Assembly: GCF_963082655.1 (NCBI RefSeq)
Contig: NC_081553.1
Span: 23,212,197-23,276,196, forward strand
Source: Stomoxys calcitrans
Taxonomy: Eukaryota > Arthropoda > Insecta > Diptera > Muscidae
Reading direction: 5' to 3'
DNA length: 64,000 nt
The position numbers and the translations under genes are program-made. Below the pieces are notes generated by a model, which was not told where the DNA came from, did no database searches, and saw only the letters and a list, made by a program, of their open reading frames with translations. Positions 1-9,810 of the stretch are shown here, piece after piece (within the stretch, counting starts at the first letter, position 1; each line of letters begins with the position of its first letter).

Positions 1-2652
1 AACTTAGTAATACTAAATGGCCAGACAAAAGGAGATGAAGATGGCAACTTTACTTTTGTGAGTACGGTTGGCGAGTCGGTTAATGACATATGTGCTATGT
101 CTTCCAGTTTACTACAATATGTGGACAATTTTGCTGTCGAAGAAAACATTTGGTCTGACCATCTCCCCATTTCTTTGAAAATGAAATTTAATATAAACGG
201 AACTGTTACAAACAGACTAAAGCTCTTACCAAAACTCTCTTGGAAAGACAACGACAAAAACAACTACCAAACAATGCTGAACATAAATCTTCAAAATGTC
301 TTGAATACCCACGAAGTTCACAACCTTAAGGATCTGACAGACATCATAGTAAAATCATCTGTAACCACAGATAATCATAGCTACAAGCCAAAGGAGAAGT
401 GGTATACTGAAAGATGTCATTGGGCGAGGAAAAAAGTCTTTAAAAGCTTGAGGAAATTTAAGAAAAGTAGCAATGAATGTAATAAACAACAATACCTGCA
501 AGCACAACGTATATATAAAATGATATGCGTAATGAGCAAAAAGGCTTATTACAGCATGATTAGCGAACAAATCAACAATATTAAAAACAGTAAAGAATGG
601 TGGAAATTAGTACGAGAGATTAATAATAACCACTTTCATATAGGCCCGAATATATCTGCGTCATCTTTTAGAGACTACTTCATGAAGCTACTCAATACAG
701 ATCAGACAACGTCGAATATTCTGTACGCTCCCTCATTTATCACAGTTCATTTATTAGACAAGGAAATAACGGTCGAAGAAGTAAAGAGAATGTTACAAAA
801 GGTTAAACTAAACAAAGCTCCAGGAGAGGACAGGATTCCTTATGAATTTTTTGTTAATGCTACAGACGAGTTTATTTCGGAACTAGTACAGGTGTACAAC
901 ACAATGTATACTAATGGAATAGTGGATGAGTCTTTTATCAAAACGGTAATTTTCCCAATTCACAAAAAGGGCAATGTAAATGAGACGAAAAATTATCGTG
1001 GAATATCATTCATGAACTCTGTAGCAAAAATATTCATGGGAGTTCTTAACGAAAGGCTGCAATTGTGGATAGAGGAAAGAAATATTTTAGTCGAATATCA
1101 GGCAGGCTTCCGAAAAAAGTACTCAACTACAGATAACATATACAACCTAGCGTCAATAGTTCACATTAAGCTGGCAAAAAAAGAAAAAGTATACGCATTT
1201 TTTGTGGACTTCAAAGCCGCATTTGACAAGATATCCCGAAGCCTACTTATCTACAAATTGCACGAAATGGGCATATCAAATAAATTTGTTACAATAATAG
1301 AAAATATCTATCAAAACACCCAATCAGCTATATGGACAGGAGAAGAATTATCGGATTATTTTCATACCATCTCGGGAGTAAAACAAGGCTGCCTTTTATC
1401 TCCACTGCTGTTTGCACTTTACGTCAACGACCTACATGATAGTCTGGGAGGAGGCTTGAATATAGAATGGCTGAACATAAGAGTATTACTATATGCGGAC
1501 GACATTGTAATTCTGGCCGACGACAAGACGGTACTACAAAACATGATATCCAACTTAGAATACTATTGCGCAAAATGGAATCTGGAGGTTAACATGGACA
1601 AATCCAAAATAATTATTTTTCGAAACGGCGGACGATTATCTGACCACGAAAAATGGTATTTTCACGGAGAAGCGATAGAAATTGTTTCTGAGTATAATTA
1701 TCTTGGTGTTATAATTACACCGCAAATGAAATTCCAAAAGCATGTTAAAAGTCGTAATGCTCAAGCAAAAAGTGCAATAAACATGACTTGGAAAGCATTT
1801 CTTCAAAAGAAAGATATTTCCTTGAGCCAAAAATGGAATTTATATCTGGCGGTTAGCAGATCCATACAGTCCTACTCCGCACAAGTCTGGGGATTTGGAA
1901 ATTTTGAAGAAGTAGATAAGCTACAGCGTTTTTTTCTGAAACGAGTTCTGAAGCTACCCGAAAACACCCCAAATTATGCTATCGCTCTTGAAACCTGCAT
2001 AGAAAATAGTCATATATATACGCTACAACTGCATATGAAATACGTGGGCAGAACTATGTTTAAATATAATCGAGATCGACTACCGCATCAGCTATCTAAA
2101 ATTCTACTGAACAAACAACTGTTCTGGGTTAAAGAATTAAATGAGTTTGACATCCACGTAATCGATGCAAGCATCAATGAAACTACCTGGAATGGAATAA
2201 TAACATCGCTCACTAACCATCTAAATGCGTGCAGTCGTACAAAATATGAACAGAAGGCAACACAAAGCAACGAAAGAATTTATAAACACCTAGACTACAC
2301 TAGGGGTTCTGAATATATATCCGATCGCTACACTGAAGATGATATAACTTGGATACTAAAGGCAAGATGCGATTTGATATACCTCAATGGAAGCCAATAC
2401 ACTGCCAATTCTAATGAAATTACCGAATGCACATTATGTAATATGCGAGCAAAAGAAAACATTCAGCATTTCTTAGGAATATGCCCAATACTGCGAGGAT
2501 ACCGGATGCAATTTTTTGGCAAAATTAGTTTAACTGACAGAGAAATCATAGATATTCTAGATGGCAGAGGAGCCTTGGATTGGATAAACTTAGTGAAATA
2601 TTTAAAAAATGCACTGAAGTATAGAAAATTAATAATCACTGAATTCACATGA
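1..2652 (+). CDS. LINE (non-LTR retrotransposon) ORF2: endonuclease C-terminus plus reverse transcriptase, 5' end outside the window
   Basis: The frame is open from base 1 to a TGA at 2650-2652 (883 codons), so the protein continues upstream of the window. It would nick target DNA and reverse-transcribe the element RNA in the nucleus. Seen: the end of an APE-type endonuclease, with GNFTFVS near residue 16 and the catalytic SDH at residues 52-54; RT block NKAPGEDRIP; HKKGN..NYRGIS; YQAGFRKKYSTTDN; the first catalytic Asp in FFVDFKAAFD (about residues 401-410); SGVKQGCLLSPLL; the active site YADD at residues 498-501; then YLGV. A C-terminal zinc-knuckle-like C-x2-C-x9-H-x4-C begins near residue 810. 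I see no RNase H domain. There is no internal stop or frameshift, unlike every other LINE here, so it is young or possibly still active. The family is clearly APE-type LINE; I cannot assign the clade. Confidence 0.93.
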   Translation, partial: NLVILNGQTKGDEDGNFTFVSTVGESVNDICAMSSSLLQYVDNFAVEENIWSDHLPISLKMKFNINGTVTNRLKLLPKLSWKDNDKNNYQTMLNINLQNVLNTHEVHNLKDLTDIIVKSSVTTDNHSYKPKEKWYTERCHWARKKVFKSLRKFKKSSNECNKQQYLQAQRIYKMICVMSKKAYYSMISEQINNIKNSKEWWKLVREINNNHFHIGPNISASSFRDYFMKLLNTDQTTSNILYAPSFITVHLLDKEITVEEVKRMLQKVKLNKAPGEDRIPYEFFVNATDEFISELVQVYNTMYTNGIVDESFIKTVIFPIHKKGNVNETKNYRGISFMNSVAKIFMGVLNERLQLWIEERNILVEYQAGFRKKYSTTDNIYNLASIVHIKLAKKEKVYAFFVDFKAAFDKISRSLLIYKLHEMGISNKFVTIIENIYQNTQSAIWTGEELSDYFHTISGVKQGCLLSPLLFALYVNDLHDSLGGGLNIEWLNIRVLLYADDIVILADDKTVLQNMISNLEYYCAKWNLEVNMDKSKIIIFRNGGRLSDHEKWYFHGEAIEIVSEYNYLGVIITPQMKFQKHVKSRNAQAKSAINMTWKAFLQKKDISLSQKWNLYLAVSRSIQSYSAQVWGFGNFEEVDKLQRFFLKRVLKLPENTPNYAIALETCIENSHIYTLQLHMKYVGRTMFKYNRDRLPHQLSKILLNKQLFWVKELNEFDIHVIDASINETTWNGIITSLTNHLNACSRTKYEQKATQSNERIYKHLDYTRGSEYISDRYTEDDITWILKARCDLIYLNGSQYTANSNEITECTLCNMRAKENIQHFLGICPILRGYRMQFFGKISLTDREIIDILDGRGALDWINLVKYLKNALKYRKLIITEFT

Positions 2653-2819
2653 AATTTAAACATAATGTTCTCTTTACCAAATCTCAAATGTTTGTATTAA
2701 ATTTACCGGCTGACGACACTAAGTCAAAGCCGTATATCTTATTTCATAATCTAATATTCGAAGTACGATTTATTTTTTTTAAAATGAAATGAATAAAGAT
2801 ACTACTACTACTACTAGTA
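2653..2819 (+). repeat. 3' UTR and trinucleotide tail of the LINE
   Basis: A+T-rich DNA after the stop codon ends in an ACT trinucleotide run at about 2801-2817. It then changes abruptly to HINE sequence (GGATAGGGGG...). A short microsatellite at the 3' end instead of poly(A) is known for several LINE clades. The HINE start (TTTATACCCACCACC) is missing at the junction, so the LINE probably inserted into, or joined to, the HINE about 12-15 bases inside its end. Confidence 0.7.
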
Positions 2820-3655
2820 GGATAGGGGGCATATTCATTTAGTCAATCCATTTACAACACATCGAAATATCAATTTCCAATCCTACAAAGTCCATATATT
2901 TCGCAATGTCGTAAATTCTAAGACGATTTAACGATGTCCGTGTGTCTGTCCGTCCGTCTGTTGTAATCACTCTACAGCTTTCGAAAATTGAGATAATGTG
3001 CTGAAATTTGACACAGATACGTCTTTTTGATCCACGCTGGTTAAGTTCTTGAACGGACCATATTTGGATATAGCTGCTATATAGACCGATCCTCACATAA
3101 AGGGACCAATTTTAGCTAATGCCCATAAATACTTTATTTTTCATCCGATTTTGCCGAAATTTGGAACAGTGAGTAATTTTAGGCTTTCCGACATCTGACC
3201 CAAATATGGTTCAGATCGGATTATATTTAGGTATAGCTACCATAAAGACTGATCTGCCAATAAAGGATCTGAAGCCCATAAAAGCTTTGTTTATTACCCG
3301 ATTTAGCTGAAATTTGAAACATTAAGTTATTTTAAGCCTCCCGACATCTGATCTAAATATGGATTAGAGCGGTCCATATTTACATATAGCTACCATATAG
3401 AGTAATCTGCCGATAAAGGGTCTGATGCCCAAAAAAGCTTTATTTATTACCCGGTTTCGCTGAAATTTGAAACAGTGGGTTAATTTAAGCCTACCGACAT
3501 TTGACATAAATATGGTTCAGATCACACTATATTTAGATATAGCTGCCATATAGACCGTTCTCCCGATAAAGGGTCTAATGCCCATAAATGCTTTATTTGT
3601 TATCCGATTTCGCTAAAATTTAAACAGTGCATCGATGAACATAGTTCAGGGAAAT
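2820..3655 (+). mobile_element. HINE / DINE-1-like element, 5' end replaced by the LINE, with satellite monomers
   Basis: The block after the LINE tail matches the inner 5' part of other HINEs here (ATTCATTTAGTC, then a GTCY tract at about 2938-2960). It is followed by about four degenerate 150-bp monomers of the type 'TTTCGCTGAAATTTGAAAC ... CCATATAGACCGATCT'. No clear 3' terminus is present: the sequence fades near 3655, and the following 3700-3735 stretch (ATACCCTGTACC ... GGTGGTG) may be a broken end. It is non-coding and non-autonomous. Confidence 0.75.
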
Positions 3656-3844
3656 ATTTTGAAAAACAATAAAGCTTAATATAATAAATAAAACTTATAA
3701 TACCCTGTACCATAGTGGTGGTGAAGAGTATAAATATGGTATTTGAAAAGGGATAGGGATAACTCTTTGAAATTTTAAATGGTTAGAGCTGAGGTGTTAT
3801 CAAGGCAAAAGGCCGTAAGTAGTCCGTGCGCCTCTTTGCAGGAC

Positions 3845-5126
3845 TCCAAAGTTGGTAACCTTACCATATCCAAAAATTGTTTTGACTGCCAAATCTTCAC
3901 ATTGTTCTAAATTTCAGCGAAATCGGACAATAAATGCCCCTTTTATGAACTTAAGACCCCATATCGGCAGAGCGGTCTATATGGCAGCCATAAACGTAGA
4001 TAGGCCTCTGGAGGAGAGGAGTAATAAACGTGATTTTACTTTCCCAAGAATCTAAATTGGGAGATCGGTATATAAGCCAAGAATTTCCAAATATAGTGGA
4101 AGTACCCAATATATTAATTTTTTATGGGCCTAAAACTTTAAATCGGGAGGTCGGTATATACAGGGTGGCTGATGAAAGCCGCTACCAAAAAAAAATGTAA
4201 TAACTTTTTTTCTATTTAATAATAATAATTTAATAATTAATTTAATTAATTAATTAATTAATTTAATTAATAATAATTTAATAATTAATTTAATAATTTA
4301 ATTTAACATGAATAAAAGAAAAATGTATTCCATACACCGAAAAAAAAATGTAGCAATATTCATCATTGTAGCAATATTCATCAGCCACCCTGTATAGCAG
4401 CTACATCCAAAACTGGACCGATCTGAGCCTTATTGAAGCACAACACAACTCGCTATACGAAATTTTAACGAAATCTGACAATAATTTGAGAGCTCGATCT
4501 ATATGACAGAAATATCGATCTAGATCAAATTGAACGAGGATGTCGAGTGGCTTAAAACAACTCAGTGTCCCAAATTTCAGCAAAATCGGACAATAAATGT
4601 CCTTTTAAACCCTTAAACCCTTATATCGAGAGATCGGTCAATATGGCAGCAATATCCATATCTATACCGATCTGGGTCAATTTAATTATTAAATGTCAAA
4701 TTAATTATTAAATGTTACTCACTATCCCAATTTTTAGCGAAATCGAACAAAAAATGCGCCTTTTATGGACCCAAGACCTTAATCCCGCAGATCCGTTCAG
4801 ATCAAATCTGAACCGATCTGGGCCAAATTAAACAAGGATGTCGGAGGGCCTCATAAAACTCACTGGGTTAAGTTTCAGAGCCTTTTATGGGTCCAAGACC
4901 TTAAATCGAGAGATCGGTCTATATGGCAACTATATTCAAATCTGCTCCGATCTTGGCCAAAATGAAAAAGGATGTCACTTTCTCAAATATCGGCGAAATC
5001 GGACAATAAATGCACCTCCTATGGGCCCAAGACCCAAAATTGAGAGATCGGCCTATATGTCAGCTATATCCAAATCTGGACCGACCTGAGCTGTAAGGCC
5101 CCCATCCTAAGGTGGGGGCATAAAAA
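3845..5126 (-). mobile_element. HINE-type satellite block, interrupted by a MITE at 4161-4392
   Basis: Diverged monomers in reverse orientation (AAATTTCAGCGAAATCGGACAATAAATG ..., shown here only by its repeat of GATCGGTCTATATGGCAGC) repeat at roughly 130-150 bp. The block ends near 5126 with CCCCCATCCTAAGGTGGGGG, the reversed HINE start. The left end is not defined. The MITE splits one monomer exactly at a TA. Confidence 0.7.
4161..4392. mobile_element. 232-bp MITE with CAGGGTGGCTGATGAA terminal inverted repeats
   Basis: The element starts CAGGGTGGCTGATGAA and ends with the exact reverse complement TTCATCAGCCACCCTG, flanked by TA on both sides (4159-4160 and 4393-4394). Removing it and one TA restores an ordinary satellite monomer (GGTCGGTATATAGCAGCTAC), so this is a clean insertion. 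The interior is almost pure A/T with TTAATTAA-type repeats and no coding capacity. A TA duplication with short inverted repeats fits Tc1/mariner-type mobilisation, but the parent transposon is not in this window. Confidence 0.85.
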
Positions 5127-5662
5127 TCTGTTGATTTAGATATATTATAATATAGGCTCAGCCATGTCGTCTTAGTGTTCGTCCGTCCATTTGTGGAAAG
5201 CACTCCAAATTTCGAAGGAGTAATTCTTCCAATTTTACACAAATTCTTTCTATTAGTGTAGTTCGATGGGAACTAGAAATGGGTCATATCGGTCCATATT
5301 TTGATATAGCTCCCATATTAACTGATCTGCCGATTATACTTCTTGAGCCTCTAGAGAGCGCAATTCATAACCGATTTGGCTGAAATTCGTTCTATAATCT
5401 TATATAGCTGTCATATTAACCGATCTTTAGATTTGACTTTTTGAGCCTTTAGGGGACTAAATTGATAACAGATTTGGCTGAAATTTTATACCTTTGAGAC
5501 ATCTCCTAGTCATGACAAGTACGGTACATATCGGTCCATAACTTGATGTATCTCCTATATATTTGAAAAAGTCATTCCAAGAACTCGTCAAATGCAATCC
5601 ATGATGGAAAATATACGAGTGTAAGATGCGGCCAGGCCGAAATTAACGCGCTTTTACTTGTT
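5127..5662 (+). mobile_element. Short HINE (sub-family 3), 5' end degenerate
   Basis: It contains a short GTCY tract (near 5180) and two or three monomers ending GAGCC(T)NTAG..., the sub-family 3 type. It ends in the usual terminus: a GGCCAGGCCGAA palindrome remnant followed by AACGCGCTTTTACTTGTT at 5662. The normal TTTATACCC start is lost or shared with the neighbouring reversed element. Confidence 0.7.
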
Positions 5663-5858
5663 CATATATAGGCAGGTATAGTTCGATTCCACATTGACCG
5701 ATCTACCTATTTTTGTTCTTATATCCGATTTCGCTAAAATGTGGCACAGCGAGCTGTATAAGGACCATCAAAGTTCGAATTATGTTTGGTTCTGATCGAA
5801 CAAACCATGTATGGTTCAGATCAGGCCGATCGAACTTAATGCGTTTGTGCTTGTTTTC
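5663..5858 (+). mobile_element. HINE 3' fragment
   Basis: About one monomer followed by a terminus-like GATCGAACTTAATGCGTTTGTGCTTG ending at about 5858. It directly follows the 3' end of the preceding HINE, so it looks like the remains of a second element in the same orientation. Confidence 0.5.
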
Positions 5859-5859
5859 T

Positions 5860-5922
5860 GATATTTTCGTCTGGATTTGAACTCAGACGTTCAGCGTCAT
5901 AGGCGGATCGCCACGGTGGCCT
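5860..5922 (-). mobile_element. SINE1 head fragment (tRNA-derived)
   Basis: On the minus strand this reads GGCCACCG...ATGACGCTGAACG...GAGTTCAAATCC, the tRNA-like head of SINE1, with a corrupted A box and a recognisable B box. Only about 60 bp remain. It is joined on the other side to the RTE fragment. Confidence 0.65.
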
Positions 5923-5943
5923 AAATTCTTCCTTGTGTAATTA

Positions 5944-6380
5944 TAGATGGTTCTGAAGCATGGGTACTTGTGGAAGCAGATGAGGTAGTACTTCAAGTAT
6001 TTGAGAGAAAGATTCTTCGTAAAATATATGAACCAGTTTGCGTTAATGGAGAATATAGGTGACGAAAGAACCACGAGCTGTATGAGCTGCATGACGACGA
6101 TAGCATAGTTACACGAATCAAAATAAAACTGGCTGCGTTGGCTAGGTCATGTTGTCCGAATGGATGAAGAAGCTCCAGCAAAGAAGTCTTTTGAAGGCAA
6201 ACACGGTGGTACACGCAAACCGGGAAGACCAAAGGCCCGATGGAAAGATCAAGTGATGGGAGACACCTCGAAACTTGGTGTCGGAGATTTTGGAATGACC
6301 GCAGAAGATCGAGGCGCTTGGAAAGCTATTCTACGTTCGGCTAGTGGAACAAATATTCTGTCATAGCCAATTAAAGTAAG
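5944..6380 (+). pseudogene. RTE-type LINE, 3' end of the reverse transcriptase ORF (5'-truncated, frameshifted)
   Basis: One frame gives GSEAWVLVEADEVVLQVFERK...NHELYELHDDDSIVTRIK, then continues one base out of phase as RMDEEAPAKKSFEGKHGGTRKPGRPKARWKDQ...AEDRGAWKAILR. This is the conserved C-terminal part of RTE-clade LINE proteins downstream of the catalytic domain. The 3' end reads CATAGCCAATTAAAGTAAG. The frame change lies near 6130-6140, at the same place as in the copy at 9.2-9.7 kb. No target duplication is visible; the left side abuts a SINE fragment. It is dead and non-coding. Confidence 0.85.
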
Positions 6381-6500
6381 TCGGGAGGCTTACAATAACC
6401 CACTGTTTTAAATATCAGCGAAATCGGGTAATAAATGAAGCTTTTATGGGCTTCAGACTCTTTATTGGGAGATCGGTCTATATGGTAGCTATATCTAATG
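6381..6500 (-). repeat. HINE satellite monomer fragment
   Basis: About one monomer (AATATCAGCGAAATCGGGTA ... GATCGGTCTATATGG) with no termini lies immediately after the RTE fragment. It is probably the satellite into which the RTE copy was inserted. Confidence 0.65.
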
Positions 6501-6628
6501 GTGGTGGATATAAAAAGAAAATTTAAGGAAGGAATTCCGTGTTTCTTACAAAATTTTTAATTGTTTTCCACAACACGCACCTTAGTTGCTTCATATCTGG
6601 TATTGTGTTCTCACCTAGGTACCTAGGT

Positions 6629-6665
6629 AACAAATATTCTGTCATAGCCAATTAAAGTAAAGTAA
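6629..6665 (+). repeat. Solo RTE 3' tail fragment
   Basis: This repeats the last 35 or so bases of the RTE copy that ends at 6380 (CAAATATTCTGTCATAGCC, then AATTAAAGTAAAGTAA). Either it is an extremely truncated insertion or a local duplication of the 6345-6380 end. Confidence 0.65.
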
Positions 6666-9222
6666 TAGTAATTATAGATAGTAGAAATTAATCCTCCGGA
6701 TTATGTGGCGAATGCGTTCCCTAGAAGCACTGCTCATTAAATCCGGATTAATTGCGCACATCAGCTGATTTTAATGATGAGTGTAAAATTGCCTTGAAAG
6801 TCGGACCCACCAAATTAAACGTCAGACTAAATTTGTTGGATTTTTACAACAGGATTACCACCAGTTAACTCGACTCCAATTCCAATTGCGTAGAATCTTT
6901 ATGAAACTCGTACACTTTACCTAGCACAATATACAGTTTTCTCTTTTTGTAACTATTTGCTCTTTCCAATCAATTCTCTCCCTCTCTCTCTCTTTGTTTT
7001 TTTTCTCTTCCACAATTTCCTATTAAATTGCTTCCGCTTTGAAAATCGTTATAATATGTGTTGAGTTATCTAGCACTCTCACAACTTCGTGTCAACGAAA
7101 CTTGAAAATTTCGCCAGTCGTATGTTGCGGCTATATTTGTGTGTGGGAATGTGTGAAATTATGTTCTTTGGTGGCGCCACAACATCCGTTTTGCCGGGTG
7201 TGGTAGAAATAGGGGCCCGCACGCATTGACATACAATTCCTTACCCACACACACACTCACACACACATACAGCTATACAAACGCCCATATGCGAACATAG
7301 TCACATATACACAATTCCCCACAAAACGACAGTACAAGTTGTTTTTATTAATCAAAGTATGATTATTAAAAGATTCCTAAGGACAAGGAGCAGTTATGCA
7401 TCCTACTCTCACTACTTCGTCGCTTTCTGCACCCACCTACACCTGTGACAACAAACCGCTACAGCCTTCATACACTTACTTGGCTTGTTTTCTCTATGAG
7501 AAAATATGGAAAATATTTTCATTATTGCCATTCTATTCATTCGAACTCTGAGCTATATAAATGCGTATATGCGTTACTTAACCTATGGCATGAAGGAGCC
7601 GCCCCCTCCCGTTCTCTGAAAGCCTAGCCAACATACAACGATTACCAAGCTCATGCCCGAGAATACTAATTGCCACAAATTAAATCACTTGAAATATGGA
7701 CATAGAAGTAGATAAACAAGTTATCTGCCTGGATTTACCTATAGATGGAAACCTCAACGAGTAGCCCACTCTCCTTAAGTCCTTGATAGGCTGGCTCGTA
7801 CATCCATACGCTTAGATGGCAGGATGATGAGCTCAAGAGTTTATGTGGTGGCTTCATTTAGCTTCAGCGCTTGAAGCACTTGGGCAATATGTTGACGTTT
7901 TTTTTCTTCTTCTTTTGTTTTCCTACTTTTTTCTCTGCCAATATTATCTCAGACAACCTTGTTAAGCCCTCCATCCTGCAATGAATGCAAGGAGGGGACA
8001 ACAAGGGATCCACGGACAGACGAATGGGGAAAAATTCTAATCATTGATAATTGTATCGTTGGTCGAGCGTACAAACATACAGTTTCCCAGTTTCCCTTAC
8101 CTACCTAAGACATTGGCACTCCATGCTTTCAGAAGACATAACATCTTGAACGTTTCTACGCCCCTCACGTACTGTGCCACCCTTGCCATACCTAGGTAAG
8201 TGCTGTTTCCTTGTTCCTTGACTTGGACTTGCGGTGTCTGTTGCCTGCAGTGTCGATGTGCTGCTGCTATCGACAACCATCTGTTTGTGTGTTTCCGTGG
8301 GTGTGTGTGTGTGGTTGTGTTTTAGACCAGCCTGTGCTGGAATGTGTGAATTATTACAAACAGCTTTGGGGCGTACAGATATCAGTGATGGTTCACTAAA
8401 TACATAATAAAATATAATAAATGAAACACAAAAGCATAGCACCAGAGAATTGCTCTACTCTGTCCCTTGAAGGAGCTGTGGGAAAAAAAAACTCGAGAAA
8501 AAAACTATAAAACGATTTGGATAAAATCTTAAGGCAACAACAACTACAACAGCAACCAGCACCAGCATCCAAACGAACACTCTAGCATCTGTAGTCTGCC
8601 TCAGTCACAAGTCACATGGTAAGCATGTTGCTGACACACGCACATACTCTTTACACTGAAGCAACATGTTGTTATGCTCTCTATGCTCTTTGGAAAAAAT
8701 TGAAGCTCTTTTTAAAAGAGAAATGTTTGTATGAGTTATCAAAATACAAACTCTTGAAATGTTTGGCAACATTGTTTCACTACAAAGAGCCGAATATCAG
8801 CAAAATCAAACAGAAAAAATATGAAATTCAAATAGAAATGAAACAATATTGTTAACCATAATGGAATATTTGCCGCCTAATGAGATATTTGCTGGCAATT
8901 TTAACCTGCCAGTTTTGTTTAAGCCAAAACAACAACAAAAATTAAACTTTCTATAAGTAAATTTATTTTGGGCAAAACATTGGGGGCTTTCTTTCATGTA
9001 GGAATTTAAGAGAATACAATTTTTAGACGATATAATCTGGGAGAATGTAAACCATTTTTCAATCCAGAAATTTATGCAGCTATGGCCAAATATGGTCTGT
9101 TGTGGATCATATCCTGCACAAATGTAGAGAAATCTGATACAACGGACTGTTCTAAATTTCATTAAAATCGGGTAAAAACGTTCCTGTAATATTTCGAAAT
9201 CGGATAATTTTCCCGTTTGTAT
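6666..9222. other. Low-copy DNA without recognisable genes
   Basis: No HINE monomers, SINEs or conserved coding frames are seen until satellite-like words appear near 9150. The stretch contains CT-rich DNA (about 6975-7010), CA repeats (about 7245-7270), a TG repeat (about 8285-8325) and CAA/CAG-type runs (about 8535-8575). The longest frames, such as 8101-8442 on the minus strand, are low-complexity or unlike known families. It is probably intergenic or intronic fly DNA. Confidence 0.55.
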
Positions 9223-9233
9223 TGAGTTAAGAC

Positions 9234-9702
9234 ACTATACAAGACACTGATACTACCCGTGCTGTTATATGGTTCTGAAGCATGGGTACTTGTGAAAGCC
9301 GATGAGGCAGTACTTGGAGTATTTGAGAGAAAGATTCTTCGTAAAATACATGGACCAGTTTGCGTTAACGGAGAATATAGGCGACGTATGAACCACGAGC
9401 TGCATGAGCTGTATGACGACGATAGCATAGTTACACGCATCAAAATACAACTGGCTTCGTTGGCTAGGTCATGTTGTCAGAATGGATGAAGAAGCTCCAG
9501 CAGAGAAGTCTTTTGAAGGGAAACACGGTGGTACACGCAAACCGGAAAGACCAAAAGCCCGATGGAAAGATCAAGTTGTGGGAGACACTTCGAAACTTGG
9601 TGTCAGAGATTTTAAAATGAGCGCAGAAGATCGAGGAACGCTATTCTACGTTCGGCTAGTGGAACAATTATTCTGTCATAGCCAATTAAAGTAAGTAAGT
9701 AA
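9234..9702 (+). pseudogene. RTE-type LINE copy, 5'-truncated, with an 11-bp target duplication
   Basis: This is a complete short insertion of 469 bp bounded by TGAGTTAAGAC at 9223-9233 and 9703-9713. Coding remains: LLYGSEAWVLVKADEAVLGVFERK...NHELHELYDDDSIVTRIK, then one base out of phase RMDEEAPAEKSFEGKHGGTRK...ARWKDQVVGDTSKLGV. The tail is a GTAA microsatellite (about 9690-9701). Truncation at the 5' end with target duplication is the classic outcome of LINE reverse transcription. It lacks the RT catalytic core. Near 9640 a few codons present in the other copy (around GAWKA) are also missing. Confidence 0.9.
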
Positions 9703-9810
9703 TGAGTTAAGACCTTAAATCAGCAACTCAGACTATATGGGGCTATGGCTACTACAAAATATAGTCCCAATGTCGAACTTAACTTGCCTTAGTTAAAACG
9801 TAAAAGTAAA

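Noticed and set aside
3700..3740. Possible HINE terminus (ATACCCTGTACCATAGTGGTGG)
   Set aside because: It resembles the ATACCC...GGTGG end words but lacks the palindrome and TTTTACTTGTT tip. It could be chance in satellite DNA.
8101..8442. 113-aa minus-strand frame starting with a hydrophobic stretch
   Set aside because: Low-complexity Thr/Ser/His content from simple repeats, no family resemblance, and a competing frame on the other strand.
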